The notes below the pieces were generated by a model that saw only the letters and a list, made by a program, of their open reading frames with translations, made no database searches and was not told where the DNA came from. The translations under genes and the position numbers were made by a program. Positions 40,703-49,196 of a stretch of DNA of 64,000 bases are shown here, piece by piece; within the stretch, counting starts at the first letter, position 1, and every line of letters begins with the position of its first letter. Source of the stretch: Streptomyces shenzhenensis. Its GTDB lineage: Bacteria > Actinomycetota > Actinomycetes > Streptomycetales > Streptomycetaceae. Location of the stretch: assembly GCF_003688995.1 (NCBI RefSeq), contig NZ_PENI01000013.1, forward strand, positions 62,001 through 126,000, in the 5' to 3' direction.

Positions 40703-41975
40703 CCTCGGCGTCCCCGCGCTGCTGGAGCTGGACCGGCGGCATGTGTGGCATCCGTACGGCCCGATGCCCGGGCGCGCCGAACCGCTCGTCGTGGCGTCGG
40801 CGAGCGGGGTACGGCTGCGACTGGCCGACGGCTCGGGCGAGTTGGTCGACGGGATGGCGTCCTGGTGGTCGGCGATCCACGGCTACAACCACCCGGTGCT
40901 CAACGAGGCCGCACGGGGCCAGCTGGAGCGGATGAGCCATGTGATGTTCGGCGGGCTCACGCACGAGCCCGCCGTCCGGCTCGCGAAGCTCCTCGTCGAC
41001 ATGTCGCCGGACGGACTGGAGCATGTCTTCCTCGCCGACTCCGGCTCGGTCTCGGTCGAGGTCGCGGTCAAGATGTGCCTGCAGTACTGGCGCTCCCTCG
41101 GCCGCCCGCTCAAGCGCCGGCTGCTGACCTGGCGGGGCGGCTACCACGGTGACACCTGGCACCCGATGTCCGTGTGCGACCCCGAGGGCGGGATGCACGA
41201 GCTGTGGGCCGGGGTGCTGCCGCGCCAGGTCTTCGCTGACCCGCCGCCGACCGGGTACGAGGAGGTGTACGCCGAGCGGCTGCGCGAGCTGATCGGGCGG
41301 CACGCGGACGAACTGGCCGCCGTGATCGTGGAGCCGGTGGTGCAGGGCGCGGGCGGGATGCGGTTCCACTCCCCCGGGTATCTGCGGGTGCTGCGCGAGG
41401 CGTGCGACGCGCACGACGTGCTGCTGGTGTTCGACGAGATCGCGACCGGATTCGGCCGGACGGGCGCGCTGTTCGCCGCGGAGCACGCGGCGGTGACGCC
41501 GGACGTGATGTGCGTGGGCAAGGCGCTGACCGGCGGGTATCTGACGATGGCGGCGACGCTGTGCACGTCCCGGGTGGCGGACGGGATCTCCCGGGGCGAG
41601 GTCCCGGTCCTCGCGCACGGGCCGACGTTCATGGGCAACCCGCTGGCCGCGGCCGTGGCCTGCGCGTCGATCGAGCTGCTGCTGGGGCAGGACTGGCGGG
41701 CCGAGGTCGAGCGGATCGAGACGGGCCTGCGGGCCGGCCTCGCCCCGGCCGCGGACCTGCCCGGGGTGCGTGACGTGCGGGTCCTGGGCGCCATCGGCGT
41801 GGTCCAGCTCGACCACGAGGTGGACATGGCGGCGGCCACGGCGGCGGCCGTGCGGGCGGGCGTGTGGCTGCGGCCGTTCCGCGACCTGGTGTACACGATG
41901 CCGCCGTACGTCACCGGGGACGAGGACGTGGCACGGATCGCCCGCGCCGTGTGCGCCGCGGCGCGGGAGGGATGA
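40695..41975 (+). CDS. bioA: Adenosylmethionine-8-amino-7-oxononanoate aminotransferase
   Basis: 426 aa class III aminotransferase that makes 7,8-diaminopelargonate with SAM as amino donor. Motifs: HVWHPYGPM, GMASWWSAIHGYNHP, FLADSGSVSVEVAVKM, FDEIATGFGRTG and the lysine in CVGKALTGGYLTMAAT, with GPTFMGNPLAAAVA. The WWSAIHGYNHP stretch distinguishes BioA from ornithine/GABA aminotransferases. It overlaps bioB by 8 bases, and the bioD start follows its stop by one base. Confidence 0.95.
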   Translation: MPDLGVPALLELDRRHVWHPYGPMPGRAEPLVVASASGVRLRLADGSGELVDGMASWWSAIHGYNHPVLNEAARGQLERMSHVMFGGLTHEPAVRLAKLLVDMSPDGLEHVFLADSGSVSVEVAVKMCLQYWRSLGRPLKRRLLTWRGGYHGDTWHPMSVCDPEGGMHELWAGVLPRQVFADPPPTGYEEVYAERLRELIGRHADELAAVIVEPVVQGAGGMRFHSPGYLRVLREACDAHDVLLVFDEIATGFGRTGALFAAEHAAVTPDVMCVGKALTGGYLTMAATLCTSRVADGISRGEVPVLAHGPTFMGNPLAAAVACASIELLLGQDWRAEVERIETGLRAGLAPAADLPGVRDVRVLGAIGVVQLDHEVDMAAATAAAVRAGVWLRPFRDLVYTMPPYVTGDEDVARIARAVCAAAREG

Positions 41976-41976
41976 G

Positions 41977-42708
41977 ATGCCGGTACTGGTGATCACGGGC
42001 ACGGGCACGGAGGTCGGCAAGACGGTCACGACCGCGGCGGTGGCCGCCGCCGCGCTCGCCGCCGGCCGGTCGGTGGCCGTGCTGAAGGCCGCGCAGACCG
42101 GGGTGGGACCGGGCGAGCGCGGGGACGCGGAGGAGGTGGCGCGGCTCGCGGGCGCGGTGACGGCGACCGAACTGGCCCGCTATCCGGAGCCGTTGGCGCC
42201 GTGGACGGCGGCCCGGCGGGCGGGCCTCGCCCCCGTCCATCCGTACGAGGTGGCCGAGGCCGCCGCCAAGCTGGCCGCCGAGCACGATCTGGTGCTGGTC
42301 GAGGGGGCGGGCGGGCTGCTCGTACGGTTCGACGCGGCGGGCGGCACCCTGGCGGACGCGGCCCGGCTGCTGGAGGCGCCGGTCCTGGTGGTCGCCTCGG
42401 CCGGTCTGGGCACGCTGAACACGACCGAGCTGACGGCGCGCGAACTGCGTTTCCGCGCCATCGAGTTGCTCGGGGTGGTGATCGGCAGCTGGCCCGGGTC
42501 CGCCGATCTCGCCGCGCGGTGCAATCTCGCGGACCTGCCGGAGGTGGCCGGCGCCCCGCTGCTCGGCGCCCTGCCGGCCGGGGCCGGGGCCCTGCCACCG
42601 CCCGACTTCCGCAGGGCGGCCCCGACTTGGCTGTCCCCCCGCCTCGCGGGCAGCTGGGACGCGGCCTCCTTCCACACCCACGAGGCTCCACCGGCGGGCC
42701 ACGCCTGA
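41977..42708 (+). CDS. bioD: Dethiobiotin synthetase
   Basis: 243 aa P-loop ligase forming the ureido ring of dethiobiotin. The ATP loop is GTGTEVGKTVTT (residues 8-19); VLKAAQTG, the substrate region LAPWTAARRAG and VEGAGGLLVRF follow. ATG 41977 is one base after the bioA stop, so translation is coupled. A 12-bp hairpin 85 bases downstream ends the operon. Confidence 0.94.
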   Translation: MPVLVITGTGTEVGKTVTTAAVAAAALAAGRSVAVLKAAQTGVGPGERGDAEEVARLAGAVTATELARYPEPLAPWTAARRAGLAPVHPYEVAEAAAKLAAEHDLVLVEGAGGLLVRFDAAGGTLADAARLLEAPVLVVASAGLGTLNTTELTARELRFRAIELLGVVIGSWPGSADLAARCNLADLPEVAGAPLLGALPAGAGALPPPDFRRAAPTWLSPRLAGSWDAASFHTHEAPPAGHA

Positions 42709-42792
42709 GGACACCTGGACCGGCCGGCCCCGGTCTCCCGCCCGTGCCCGCGGTGATCAGCGGGCAGCATGCCCAACCGGGCCCGGCGGCAC

Positions 42793-42831
42793 CGCACTCC
42801 CCGTCCGAGCACCACCCGCACGGGGAGTGCG
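42793..42831 (+). terminator. Terminator of the bioBAD operon
   Basis: CGCACTCCCCGT and ACGGGGAGTGCG pair perfectly over 12 bp around a 15-base loop. Confidence 0.8.
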
Positions 42832-42907
42832 ATGGGGAACGTGGGGGGACAATCTCTCTGGAGTCGTCCGTCCGGAAGCCCGAAGCCGTCCTGTCGGGGA
42901 GGCCGTC

Positions 42908-43594
42908 ATGTCACACCGGTCCGGTGGTTCGGGCAAGGTGGCGCGGGACGCCGTCCACCACCCGGTGTTCGCCCGCTGCTACGCCCGTACGAGCGTGCAC
43001 GCGGAGACCCGGTTCGGCATGGCCGGGATCCGTGCCCGGATGCTCGCGGGGGTGTCCGGCCGGGTCATCGAGATCGGCGCGGGCAACGGGCTGAACTTCC
43101 CCCACTACCCGAGCACCGTCTCGGAGGTCGTCGCGATCGAACCGGAGCGCCTGCTGCGGCAGTTGGCCATGGACGCGGCGCATCGCAGCGAGGTGCCGGT
43201 CGATGTGGTGCCGGGTGTGGCGGAGGCACTGCCGGTGAAGAGCGAGGCGTTCGACGCGGCCGTGCTGTGTCTGGTGCTGTGCAGTGTCCGTGATGTGGCG
43301 CGCGCCCTCGGGGAGGTGCGCCGCGTGCTGCGCCCCGGCGGCGAGCTGCGGTTCTTCGAGCACGGCCGGGGCGGTGGCCGGGCCATGGTCCTCACCCAGC
43401 GCGTCCTTGACCGGACGCTGTGGCCCCGGATGAGCGGCGGCTGCCATCTGTCCCGCGAGCCGGTGACCGCGCTCAGGGACGCGGGGTACGCGCTCGGCCC
43501 GTACCAGCGGACGCTGATGCCGGAGACGGGGCCGCGGCTGCCCAGTTCGTACTGCGTGCTGGGCACCGCCTGGCGGCCGGGGCCCGCGGGCTGA
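42908..43594 (+). CDS. Class I SAM-dependent methyltransferase
   Basis: 228 aa. SAM motif I is VIEIGAGNGLNFPHYP, with VVAIEPERLLR as the acidic motif and a post-motif LPVKSEAFDAAVLCLVLCS. The C-terminal half (FFEHGRGGGRAMVLTQRVLD, SGGCHLSREP) resembles METTL7-like or UbiE-like enzymes that act on small lipophilic substrates. ATG 42908 follows GGGGAGG at five bases. It stands alone between the bio terminator and a convergent toxin gene that abuts its stop. Confidence 0.85.
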   Translation: MSHRSGGSGKVARDAVHHPVFARCYARTSVHAETRFGMAGIRARMLAGVSGRVIEIGAGNGLNFPHYPSTVSEVVAIEPERLLRQLAMDAAHRSEVPVDVVPGVAEALPVKSEAFDAAVLCLVLCSVRDVARALGEVRRVLRPGGELRFFEHGRGGGRAMVLTQRVLDRTLWPRMSGGCHLSREPVTALRDAGYALGPYQRTLMPETGPRLPSSYCVLGTAWRPGPAG

Positions 43595-43969
43595 TCACAG
43601 GGTCCACTGCCGCAGCTCCCGCGCGATGTCGGACACCGACACCTCCCCGTCCTTGACCAGCCGGGCCAGATCGCGCACCCGTTCCGGCGAGGTGGCGACC
43701 TTGAGGCCGCTGGCGACGAGATAGGCGTAGGCGACGGCGGAGGCGAACAGGGCGTTGGAGCGCTCCAGCGCGGGGACGTGGATCAGCAGTTGGAGCAGGG
43801 CGGCGGCACGGGCGTGCGGGCCCTCGTAGACGGGGATGTCGAATATCTCGGCCCGGTGCCGGGCGACCGCGGCGACCAGCGCGCCCCAGTCGGTGACCTG
43901 CGGGTCCCCCGGTGTCTTCTGTTCGGCGAGCATGAGGAGCCAGGCGAGATCGATGCTCAGGTCGTTCAA
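43595..43969 (-). CDS. Fic/Doc-like toxin of a two-gene toxin-antitoxin pair
   Basis: 124 aa, matching the Streptomyces group annotated as Fic-family toxin component. The helix-loop region reads HVPALERSNALFASAVAYAY where canonical Fic/Doc proteins have HPFx[DE]GN[GK]R. The histidine and the Asn are kept but the Gly, Phe and final basic residue are not, so AMPylation or phosphorylation activity is uncertain. It lies 4 bases after the antitoxin gene. The end is immediately convergent with the methyltransferase stop. Confidence 0.75.
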   Translation of the reverse strand: MNDLSIDLAWLLMLAEQKTPGDPQVTDWGALVAAVARHRAEIFDIPVYEGPHARAAALLQLLIHVPALERSNALFASAVAYAYLVASGLKVATSPERVRDLARLVKDGEVSVSDIARELRQWTL

Positions 43970-43973
43970 CGGA

Positions 43974-44216
43974 TCAGCGCCGGCCTTCGCTCCGGCCGGT
44001 GCCGCGGCCCTCGCCGAACTCCTCCGCGAACACGCCCTCGTACTGCTTCATGAAGTCGGCGGCGGCCTCCACGAAGGTGCGGCCGGCCTCCCCGGTGTCC
44101 TTTCGGACCAGCTCTTCGATATAGCGGTTGACGCTCATGCCGCGGGCCTGGGCGCGCTCGCGGGCGGCTCGGGCGGTGTCCTCGTCCACCCGCACATTCA
44201 GCTGGGTCTTGGCCAT
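43974..44216 (-). CDS. Ribbon-helix-helix antitoxin
   Basis: 80 aa. The first 45 residues form a ribbon-helix-helix DNA-binding domain: AKTQLNVRVDEDTARAARER and GMSVNRYIEELVRKDTG. The C-terminal part (FVEAAADFMKQYEGVFAEEF, then Gly/Arg-rich) would wrap the toxin. First gene of the pair; its start codon lies 8 bases from a perfect GCTAGCG/CGCTAGC palindrome that is probably its operator. Confidence 0.82.
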   Translation of the reverse strand: MAKTQLNVRVDEDTARAARERAQARGMSVNRYIEELVRKDTGEAGRTFVEAAADFMKQYEGVFAEEFGEGRGTGRSEGRR

Positions 44217-44224
44217 GCCCCGAA

Positions 44225-44244
44225 GCTAGCGCCGGAACGCTAGC
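44225..44244. promoter_or_regulatory. Palindromic operator of the toxin-antitoxin pair
   Basis: GCTAGCG-CCGGAA-CGCTAGC has perfect 7-base arms and lies directly upstream of the antitoxin start. CTAG is rare in this genome type, which makes the two copies stand out. Autorepression by the ribbon-helix-helix protein is expected. Confidence 0.7.
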
Positions 44245-44355
44245 GGCGGCAAGGTCGCCCCGGCGCATGACCGCGGTGAAGGGGCCGTGCGCTGTCTCCA
44301 CGTCCGCCGAGGTCCGGGGCGAGCACCGCGGTCTCGCCCGTGCCGTACGCCTTGG

Positions 44356-45255
44356 TCAGTGCGCCGTCCGGGCCGGCGTGGCGTCGGCGAAGGACCGCCG
44401 GCAGCGCAGCAGCAGTTCGCGCAGCGCCGGGCTCTTGGTCGGCGCTGCGACCAGGGCGAGCACCGCTGGCACGTCGGCATCGGTGAGGGGCACGCTCCGC
44501 AGCCCCTCCTGCCGGGCGGTCATGGACGCGGAGAGCACCGCCACGCCGAGGCCGCGCTCGGCGAGATTCATCACCGCTGCCGGGGCGCTCGCCTCGAGGG
44601 CGACGGTCGGTGTCAGGCCGAGGGCCGCGGCAGCCTGGTCGAGCGCCGCCCGGATACCGGTCCCCTCGGGCAGGCAGATGATCGGGCAGGTGAGGAGTTC
44701 GGCGAGGGTGACCCCGTCCTTCGCGGCCAGCGGATGACCGACCGGCACCGCGGCGACGAGCGGCTCGCTGATCACCTGCCAGCCGTCCAGGTCCGCCGGC
44801 GCCCGATGGGCCGCGCCGATCAGGGCCAGGTCGACGCCGCCCTCGCGGACGCGCTCGACCAGCTTGCCGGAGTCCTCCTCGACCAGGCTGATCTCGACGC
44901 CGGGGTGCGCGCGGTGGAAGCTCGACAAGGCGTCGAACAGGGGCTGGACGGTGCAGGCGGTGACCATGCCGACGACGAGCCTGCCCCGCACGAGCCCGTT
45001 CATCTCGTCCACGGCGTGCCGCAGCGACTCCGTCGAGGCCAGCACGGACCTCGCGTGTGCCAGCACCACCTCGCCGACCGCGGTCAGCGCGACGCCGCGG
45101 CCGGAGCGGTCGATCAGCGTGGCCCCGAGGTCGTTCTCGAGCTGGCGGATCTGCGCGCTGATGCCGGGCTGGCTGATGTGCATCCGCTCCGCGGCCCGGG
45201 TGAAATGCGCTTCCTCCGCCACGGCGACGAAATACCTGAGCTGCCTGATCTCCAT
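44356..45255 (-). CDS. LysR-family transcriptional regulator
   Basis: 299 aa. The LysR winged helix is MEIRQLRYFVAVAEEAHFTR followed by AAERMHISQPGISAQIRQLE; the effector domain begins near residue 90 with GRLVVGMVTACTVQPL and shows LIGAAHRAPADLDGW. Divergent from a SnoaL-like gene, with a T-n11-A type palindrome in the AT-rich spacer. It probably controls that gene; the inducer is unknown. Confidence 0.93.
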   Translation of the reverse strand: MEIRQLRYFVAVAEEAHFTRAAERMHISQPGISAQIRQLENDLGATLIDRSGRGVALTAVGEVVLAHARSVLASTESLRHAVDEMNGLVRGRLVVGMVTACTVQPLFDALSSFHRAHPGVEISLVEEDSGKLVERVREGGVDLALIGAAHRAPADLDGWQVISEPLVAAVPVGHPLAAKDGVTLAELLTCPIICLPEGTGIRAALDQAAAALGLTPTVALEASAPAAVMNLAERGLGVAVLSASMTARQEGLRSVPLTDADVPAVLALVAAPTKSPALRELLLRCRRSFADATPARTAH

Positions 45256-45263
45256 AACTGAAA

Positions 45264-45286
45264 ATTATCACGCCGATCCTGATCAT
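45264..45286. promoter_or_regulatory. LysR-box-like palindrome
   Basis: ATTATCA (45264-45270) and TGATCAT (45280-45286) are inverted with one mismatch and a 9-base spacer, in an AT-rich island just upstream of the lysR start. Confidence 0.45.
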
Positions 45287-45356
45287 TAATTGGACTTCTG
45301 CTCGGCCGGCGGCGGAGAATTCCCAGGTCGGTACCGGGACGGCAGGAAGGATGATC

Positions 45357-45722
45357 GTGTCCGAGAACGAGAAGGCCATGAAGCCGGAGGACCTCACCCG
45401 CCTCTTCGTGGAGCGCGCCAACGCGGGCGACGCGGCGGGCGTCGCCGCGCTGTACGAGGAGGAGGCGGTGCTGGCCTACCCGCCGGGCAGCGTCACGGTG
45501 GGCCGGGGGGCCATCCGCGCACTGTGGGAGAAGGTGCTGGCCGACGCGCCGCACTTCGAACCGGAGCAGCCGCTCCCGACGCTGGTCCGCGGTGACATCG
45601 CGCTGACCTCCACGCCGCCCAAGGACGGCACGGGCGCCCGTGCGCAGGTGGTCAGACGCCAGGCCGACAACAGCTGGCTACGCGTCATCGACCAGCCCGA
45701 GTTCCGCCCGCCCACCAACTGA
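45357..45722 (+). CDS. SnoaL-like/NTF2-fold small protein
   Basis: 121 aa from GTG 45357, which has AGGAAGG six bases upstream; an ATG two codons earlier is almost on top of that site. The NTF2-like fold shows LTRLFVERANAGDAAGVAAL, YEEEAVLAYPPGSVTVGRG and the last strands RAQVVRRQADNSWLRVIDQP, typical of the YybH/DUF4440-like group. Proteins of this kind are small enzymes or ligand binders. Target of the divergent LysR gene, by arrangement. Confidence 0.82.
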   Translation: MSENEKAMKPEDLTRLFVERANAGDAAGVAALYEEEAVLAYPPGSVTVGRGAIRALWEKVLADAPHFEPEQPLPTLVRGDIALTSTPPKDGTGARAQVVRRQADNSWLRVIDQPEFRPPTN

Positions 45723-45754
45723 GTCCGCAAAGCCGTCCTCGGCGGTGTCGCCCG

Positions 45755-46912
45755 CTAGCGGGCCGCCCGTGTGAATGACGTGTCCAGGCCTGTCTTCAGT
45801 GCCCGTGCCACCGGTCGCTCCACCCATCGGTGCACCAGCCAGCTCAGCGCCAGGAAGGCCGCGATCACGGTGGCGACCACCAGCCGGGCGTCCATCGCGT
45901 CGCGCAGGCGGTGGATCAGCGTCGTACCGGCCACGTAGTGCATCAGATAGAGCGGGTAGGTCAGACAGCCGGCGGTGACCAGCCACCTCCAGCGGACGCG
46001 GTCGGTCAGACCGAGCGCGACGGCCACCATGACCAGCATGAACACGGTGAAGATCAGCACGGCCCCGCGCCAGCTGGAGACACCCTCGTACGCCACCCGC
46101 ATTCCCAGCTCCCGCTGGCCCATCAGCCACGCCATGGCCAGGATGCCCCACAGCATCAGGTCCTGGCCGAAACGGTGCATGAGGTAGAGGGCGAGGCCGG
46201 CGATGAAGTACCAGGCGCCGGTCGGGTCGGCCACCAGGTCCAGCAGCGGCAGCTCGGCGACCGGCGCGAGCATCGCCGCCGCGCCCCACACGCAGCAGAA
46301 CACCACGACCCTGCGGTAAGTGAGGCCCATGGCGACGACGACCAGGAAGAGCAGGTAGAAGCGCAGTTCCGACCAGAGGGTCCAGTAGACGGGGTCGACG
46401 TTCGGCACGTTCGAACCGGCCTGCAGCATCGTGAGGTTGACCAGGACGTCGCGCAGCGCCAGCCGGTCCCACACGCCGGGCAGCACCACCAGCACGCCCG
46501 TGGTGAAGACGACGGCGAACCAGTACGCCGGGTAGAGACGGATCACCCGGGAGACGAAGAACTGCCGCGGGGTGCGGCCCCAGCACGACATACAGATGAC
46601 GAAGCCGCTGATCACGAAGAAGATCTCGACGCCGATCCAGCCGAAGGAGGCGACCCGGAACACCGTGGGCATGAGGTCGGACACCGGCCGGTCCCAGATC
46701 GCGTTGCCCGGCTGGTCCACCCGCTTGGTGCCGGCGTAGTGGTGCAGCACCACCATCAGGGCGGCGACCAGGCGGATACCGTCGACGACGTACAGCCGGG
46801 AGCCGCCCCGCCCGGCGGCCCCGCGCTTCGCGGCCGGGGCCGGTCGGGGCGGACGCTCGGCGAGTGCGACGCCACCGGTGGATGTCGACGAGCTGCCGTG
46901 CACATCGTGCAT
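45755..46912 (-). CDS. Acyltransferase 3 family membrane protein (OafA-like)
   Basis: About 385 aa with some ten membrane helices. The family signature DGIRLVAALMVVLHHYAG contains the catalytic His pair; FFVISGFVICMSCWGRTPRQ and YPAYWFAVVFTTG follow. Such proteins transfer acyl groups to carbohydrates on the cell surface. ATG 46912 is chosen, 12 bases after GAGGGA; a TTG at 46939 in the same frame is possible. A GCCCGC-TA-GCGGGC palindrome overlaps its stop codon and may terminate both convergent genes. Confidence 0.9.
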   Translation of the reverse strand: MHDVHGSSSTSTGGVALAERPPRPAPAAKRGAAGRGGSRLYVVDGIRLVAALMVVLHHYAGTKRVDQPGNAIWDRPVSDLMPTVFRVASFGWIGVEIFFVISGFVICMSCWGRTPRQFFVSRVIRLYPAYWFAVVFTTGVLVVLPGVWDRLALRDVLVNLTMLQAGSNVPNVDPVYWTLWSELRFYLLFLVVVAMGLTYRRVVVFCCVWGAAAMLAPVAELPLLDLVADPTGAWYFIAGLALYLMHRFGQDLMLWGILAMAWLMGQRELGMRVAYEGVSSWRGAVLIFTVFMLVMVAVALGLTDRVRWRWLVTAGCLTYPLYLMHYVAGTTLIHRLRDAMDARLVVATVIAAFLALSWLVHRWVERPVARALKTGLDTSFTRAAR

Positions 46913-47161
46913 CAGGCTGAGCCATCCCTCATGAGACAACGCCGGGCCTTGTGGCCCACGGACGGCTCACGCTACGTCCACGCCTTCCGCGCCATAGGGG
47001 GCAGGGGAGAACAAATCGCGCACACCATGACAGAGAGTTACCACATCGCTCGCCGGTCGGACACGCACCGTTCTCCGGCGCGTCATTTCATCTCACTGCG
47101 CAGGCAGCGCGCCCACGGAAAGCACTCGCCAGGCGGACGGGCGTTCTGCTTGGCTCGCCGC

Positions 47162-47581
47162 ATGAGCGATCTCCACATCCGCTGTGCCGTCCACACCGAC
47201 ATCGACACCGTGCTGCGGTTCTGGCGGGAGGCCGCGGAAGGCACCAGCATCAGCGACGACCACGACGGAGTCGCGCGCCTCGTCGCACGGGATCCCGAGG
47301 CCCTGCTCCTCGCGGAGCGCGACGGACTCCTCGTCGGGACGGTGATAGCCGGCTTCGACGGATGGCGGTGCTCCGCCTACCGGCTGGCCGTGCACCCGGA
47401 GCACCGCCGGCAGGGCATCGCCACCGCCCTGCTCGAAGCGGCCGAACAGCGCTTCGCCGCCCTCGGCGGGCGACGCGTGGACGCCATGGTCCTGGAGGCC
47501 AACGAGCGGGCCCACCACACCTGGGCCGCGGCCGGCTACCACCGCGAGGACCACTGGCGGCGCTGGGTCAAGCCGCTGTAG
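47162..47581 (+). CDS. GNAT-family N-acetyltransferase
   Basis: 139 aa. The acetyl-CoA pyrophosphate loop is LAVHPEHRRQGIATALLEAA; the N-terminal IRCAVHTDIDTVLRFWREAA and the C-terminal HHTWAAAGYHREDHWRRWVK are typical of GNAT enzymes. ATG 47162 begins MSDLHIR but has no Shine-Dalgarno sequence, so the message may be leaderless. The frame remains open to an ATG at 47027, which would add 45 basic residues and also lacks a well-placed site. Confidence 0.87.
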   Translation: MSDLHIRCAVHTDIDTVLRFWREAAEGTSISDDHDGVARLVARDPEALLLAERDGLLVGTVIAGFDGWRCSAYRLAVHPEHRRQGIATALLEAAEQRFAALGGRRVDAMVLEANERAHHTWAAAGYHREDHWRRWVKPL

Positions 47582-47614
47582 GCACGGGGCGCGCCGCCAC
47601 GGCCGCCCGTTCTC

Positions 47615-47674
47615 CGCGCGCTGGGCGCCTTCTGCGTGCGATGGGCGCCTTGTCCGCGCGATGGGCACCCTTCC
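47615..47674. repeat. Three tandem copies of a 20-bp unit
   Basis: Units start at 47615, 47635 and 47655 and share CG.GCGATGGGCGCCTT with two to four changes each. They lie in the gap between the acetyltransferase and the CNNM leader. Confidence 0.6.
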
Positions 47675-47713
47675 CCTCCACCCGCACCCCGCTTTTGCTC
47701 GTCCTTTACCATT

Positions 47714-47821
47714 GGAGGATCGTGGGGGCCGTCCGGTCCCCCTCCCCGTGCTCCGGTGACGAAAGGTGTGAACGTCCGCCCATGGACGAGCCTCCCAGTT
47801 GGCGACATCGCGCGATCCTCC
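47714..47821 (+). ncRNA. Candidate structured RNA leader of the CNNM/CBS transporter operon
   Basis: GGAGGATCG (47714-47722) and CGATCCTCC (47813-47821) form a perfect 9-bp closing stem around 90 bases. Inside are a GGGGG...CCCCC hairpin right after the 5' strand and a CGTCC-GCCCAT-GGACG hairpin, with the unpaired stretch GGTGACGAAAGGTG between. The element ends 34 bases before the start codon of the first transporter gene. This multi-stem closed layout resembles a riboswitch; I could not match it to a known class such as the M-box. Proof needs covariation across homologues. Confidence 0.45.
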
Positions 47822-47855
47822 CTGCCCTGGCCGATCATGGGACGGAGGTGACCCG

Positions 47856-49196
47856 ATGACCGAAGTGCTCCTCCTGCTGGTGGCGATCCTGCTCTCGCTC
47901 GCCTGCGGTGCCTTCGTCGCCGCCGAGTTCTCGCTGACCACGGTCGAGCGCGGCGAACTGGAACGCGCCGCCGCGCGCGGCGAGCGCGGCGCGGCGGGCG
48001 CCCTCAAGGCCGTACGGAACCTGACGTTCCAGCTCTCCGGCGCGCAGCTCGGCATCACGGTCACCAATCTGGTGGTCGGCATGCTCTCCGAGCCGTCCAT
48101 CGCCCGGCTGATCGCGGGCCCGCTCAGGTCGCTCGGCGTCCCCTCCTCCGCGTCCGGCTCGATCGCGCTGGTCATCGGCACCGCGCTGTCCACCGTGTTC
48201 CTGATGGTCGTCGGCGAACTGGTGCCCAAGAACTGGGCGATCTCCTCGCCGCTCGCCGTGGCCAAGCGCGTGGGCAGCCCGCAGCGCTGGTTCAGCGCCG
48301 CCTTCCGCCCCTTCATCAGGCACCTCAACAACACCGCCAACCACGTCGTGCGCCGCTTCGGCGTGGAGCCGGCCGAGGAGCTGGCCTCCGCGCGCGGCCC
48401 GCAGGAGCTGGCGGCGCTGGCCCGGCACTCCGCCAAGGAGGGCGCCCTGGAGGCGGACACCGCCGAACTGTTCGTACGGACCCTGAACCTCGCCGACCTC
48501 ACCGCGGAGAACGTGATGACCCCGCGGGTCCAGGTCGTCGCCCTCGACACCCAGGCGACCTGCGAGGACGTGGCCAACGCGACCCGGGCGACCGGGCTGT
48601 CCCGGTTCCCCGTCTACCGCGGCAACCTGGACACGGTGGTCGGGGTCGCGCACATCAAGGACGTGCTGGCGGTGCCCGGCGAGGAGCGGGCCCGCCGCGG
48701 TGTCGCGCAGGTGATGCGCGAGCCACTGCTGGTCCCCGAGTCGCTGACCGTCGACCGGCTCCTCGACCGGCTCTCCGGCAAGCGCACGATGGCGGTCGTC
48801 ATCGACGAGTACGGCGGTACGGCGGGCGTGGCGACCCTGGAGGACATCGTCGAGGAGGTCGTCGGCGAGGTACGGGACGAGCACGACCCGCACGAGACAC
48901 CCGATCTCGCCCCCGCCGGGGCCGACGAGGAGGGCCGGGCCGTCTACTCGGCCGACGGTTCCGCCCGCACCGACCAGCTCGCCCGCGTGGGCCTGCGGGC
49001 GCCCGAGGGGCCGTACGAGACCCTGGCCGGCCTGGTCGCCACCGAGCTGGGCCGCATCCCGGCGGCCGGTGACCGCATCGAGGTCGCCGGGTGGCGGCTC
49101 GACGTGGTCGACGCCGCCGGGCACCGGGCGGCCCGGGTGCTGCTGCACGCACCGCTCGTCACCGGGACCGACGCGAGCACGGAGGACGCGAAGTGA
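47856..49196 (+). CDS. CNNM/CorC-type transporter with CBS domains (first of pair)
   Basis: 446 aa. A DUF21/CNNM membrane domain (about residues 1-185; MTEVLLLLVAILLSLACGAF..., AAEFSLTTVERGEL, GITVTNLVVGMLSEP), two CBS domains (about 210-340; MTPRVQVVALDTQAT, RFPVYRGNLDTVVGVAHIKD, MAVVIDEYGGTAGVATLEDI) and a C-terminal CorC/HlyC domain. Proteins of this family export or regulate Mg2+ or related cations. GGAGGTGAC precedes ATG 47856. The second member starts on its stop codon (GTGA). A possible RNA switch lies upstream. Confidence 0.93.
   Translation: MTEVLLLLVAILLSLACGAFVAAEFSLTTVERGELERAAARGERGAAGALKAVRNLTFQLSGAQLGITVTNLVVGMLSEPSIARLIAGPLRSLGVPSSASGSIALVIGTALSTVFLMVVGELVPKNWAISSPLAVAKRVGSPQRWFSAAFRPFIRHLNNTANHVVRRFGVEPAEELASARGPQELAALARHSAKEGALEADTAELFVRTLNLADLTAENVMTPRVQVVALDTQATCEDVANATRATGLSRFPVYRGNLDTVVGVAHIKDVLAVPGEERARRGVAQVMREPLLVPESLTVDRLLDRLSGKRTMAVVIDEYGGTAGVATLEDIVEEVVGEVRDEHDPHETPDLAPAGADEEGRAVYSADGSARTDQLARVGLRAPEGPYETLAGLVATELGRIPAAGDRIEVAGWRLDVVDAAGHRAARVLLHAPLVTGTDASTEDAK

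Noticed and set aside
47714..47821. M-box (Mg2+) riboswitch label for the CNNM leader
   Set aside because: The conserved M-box blocks are not present; kept only as an unclassified structured RNA candidate.
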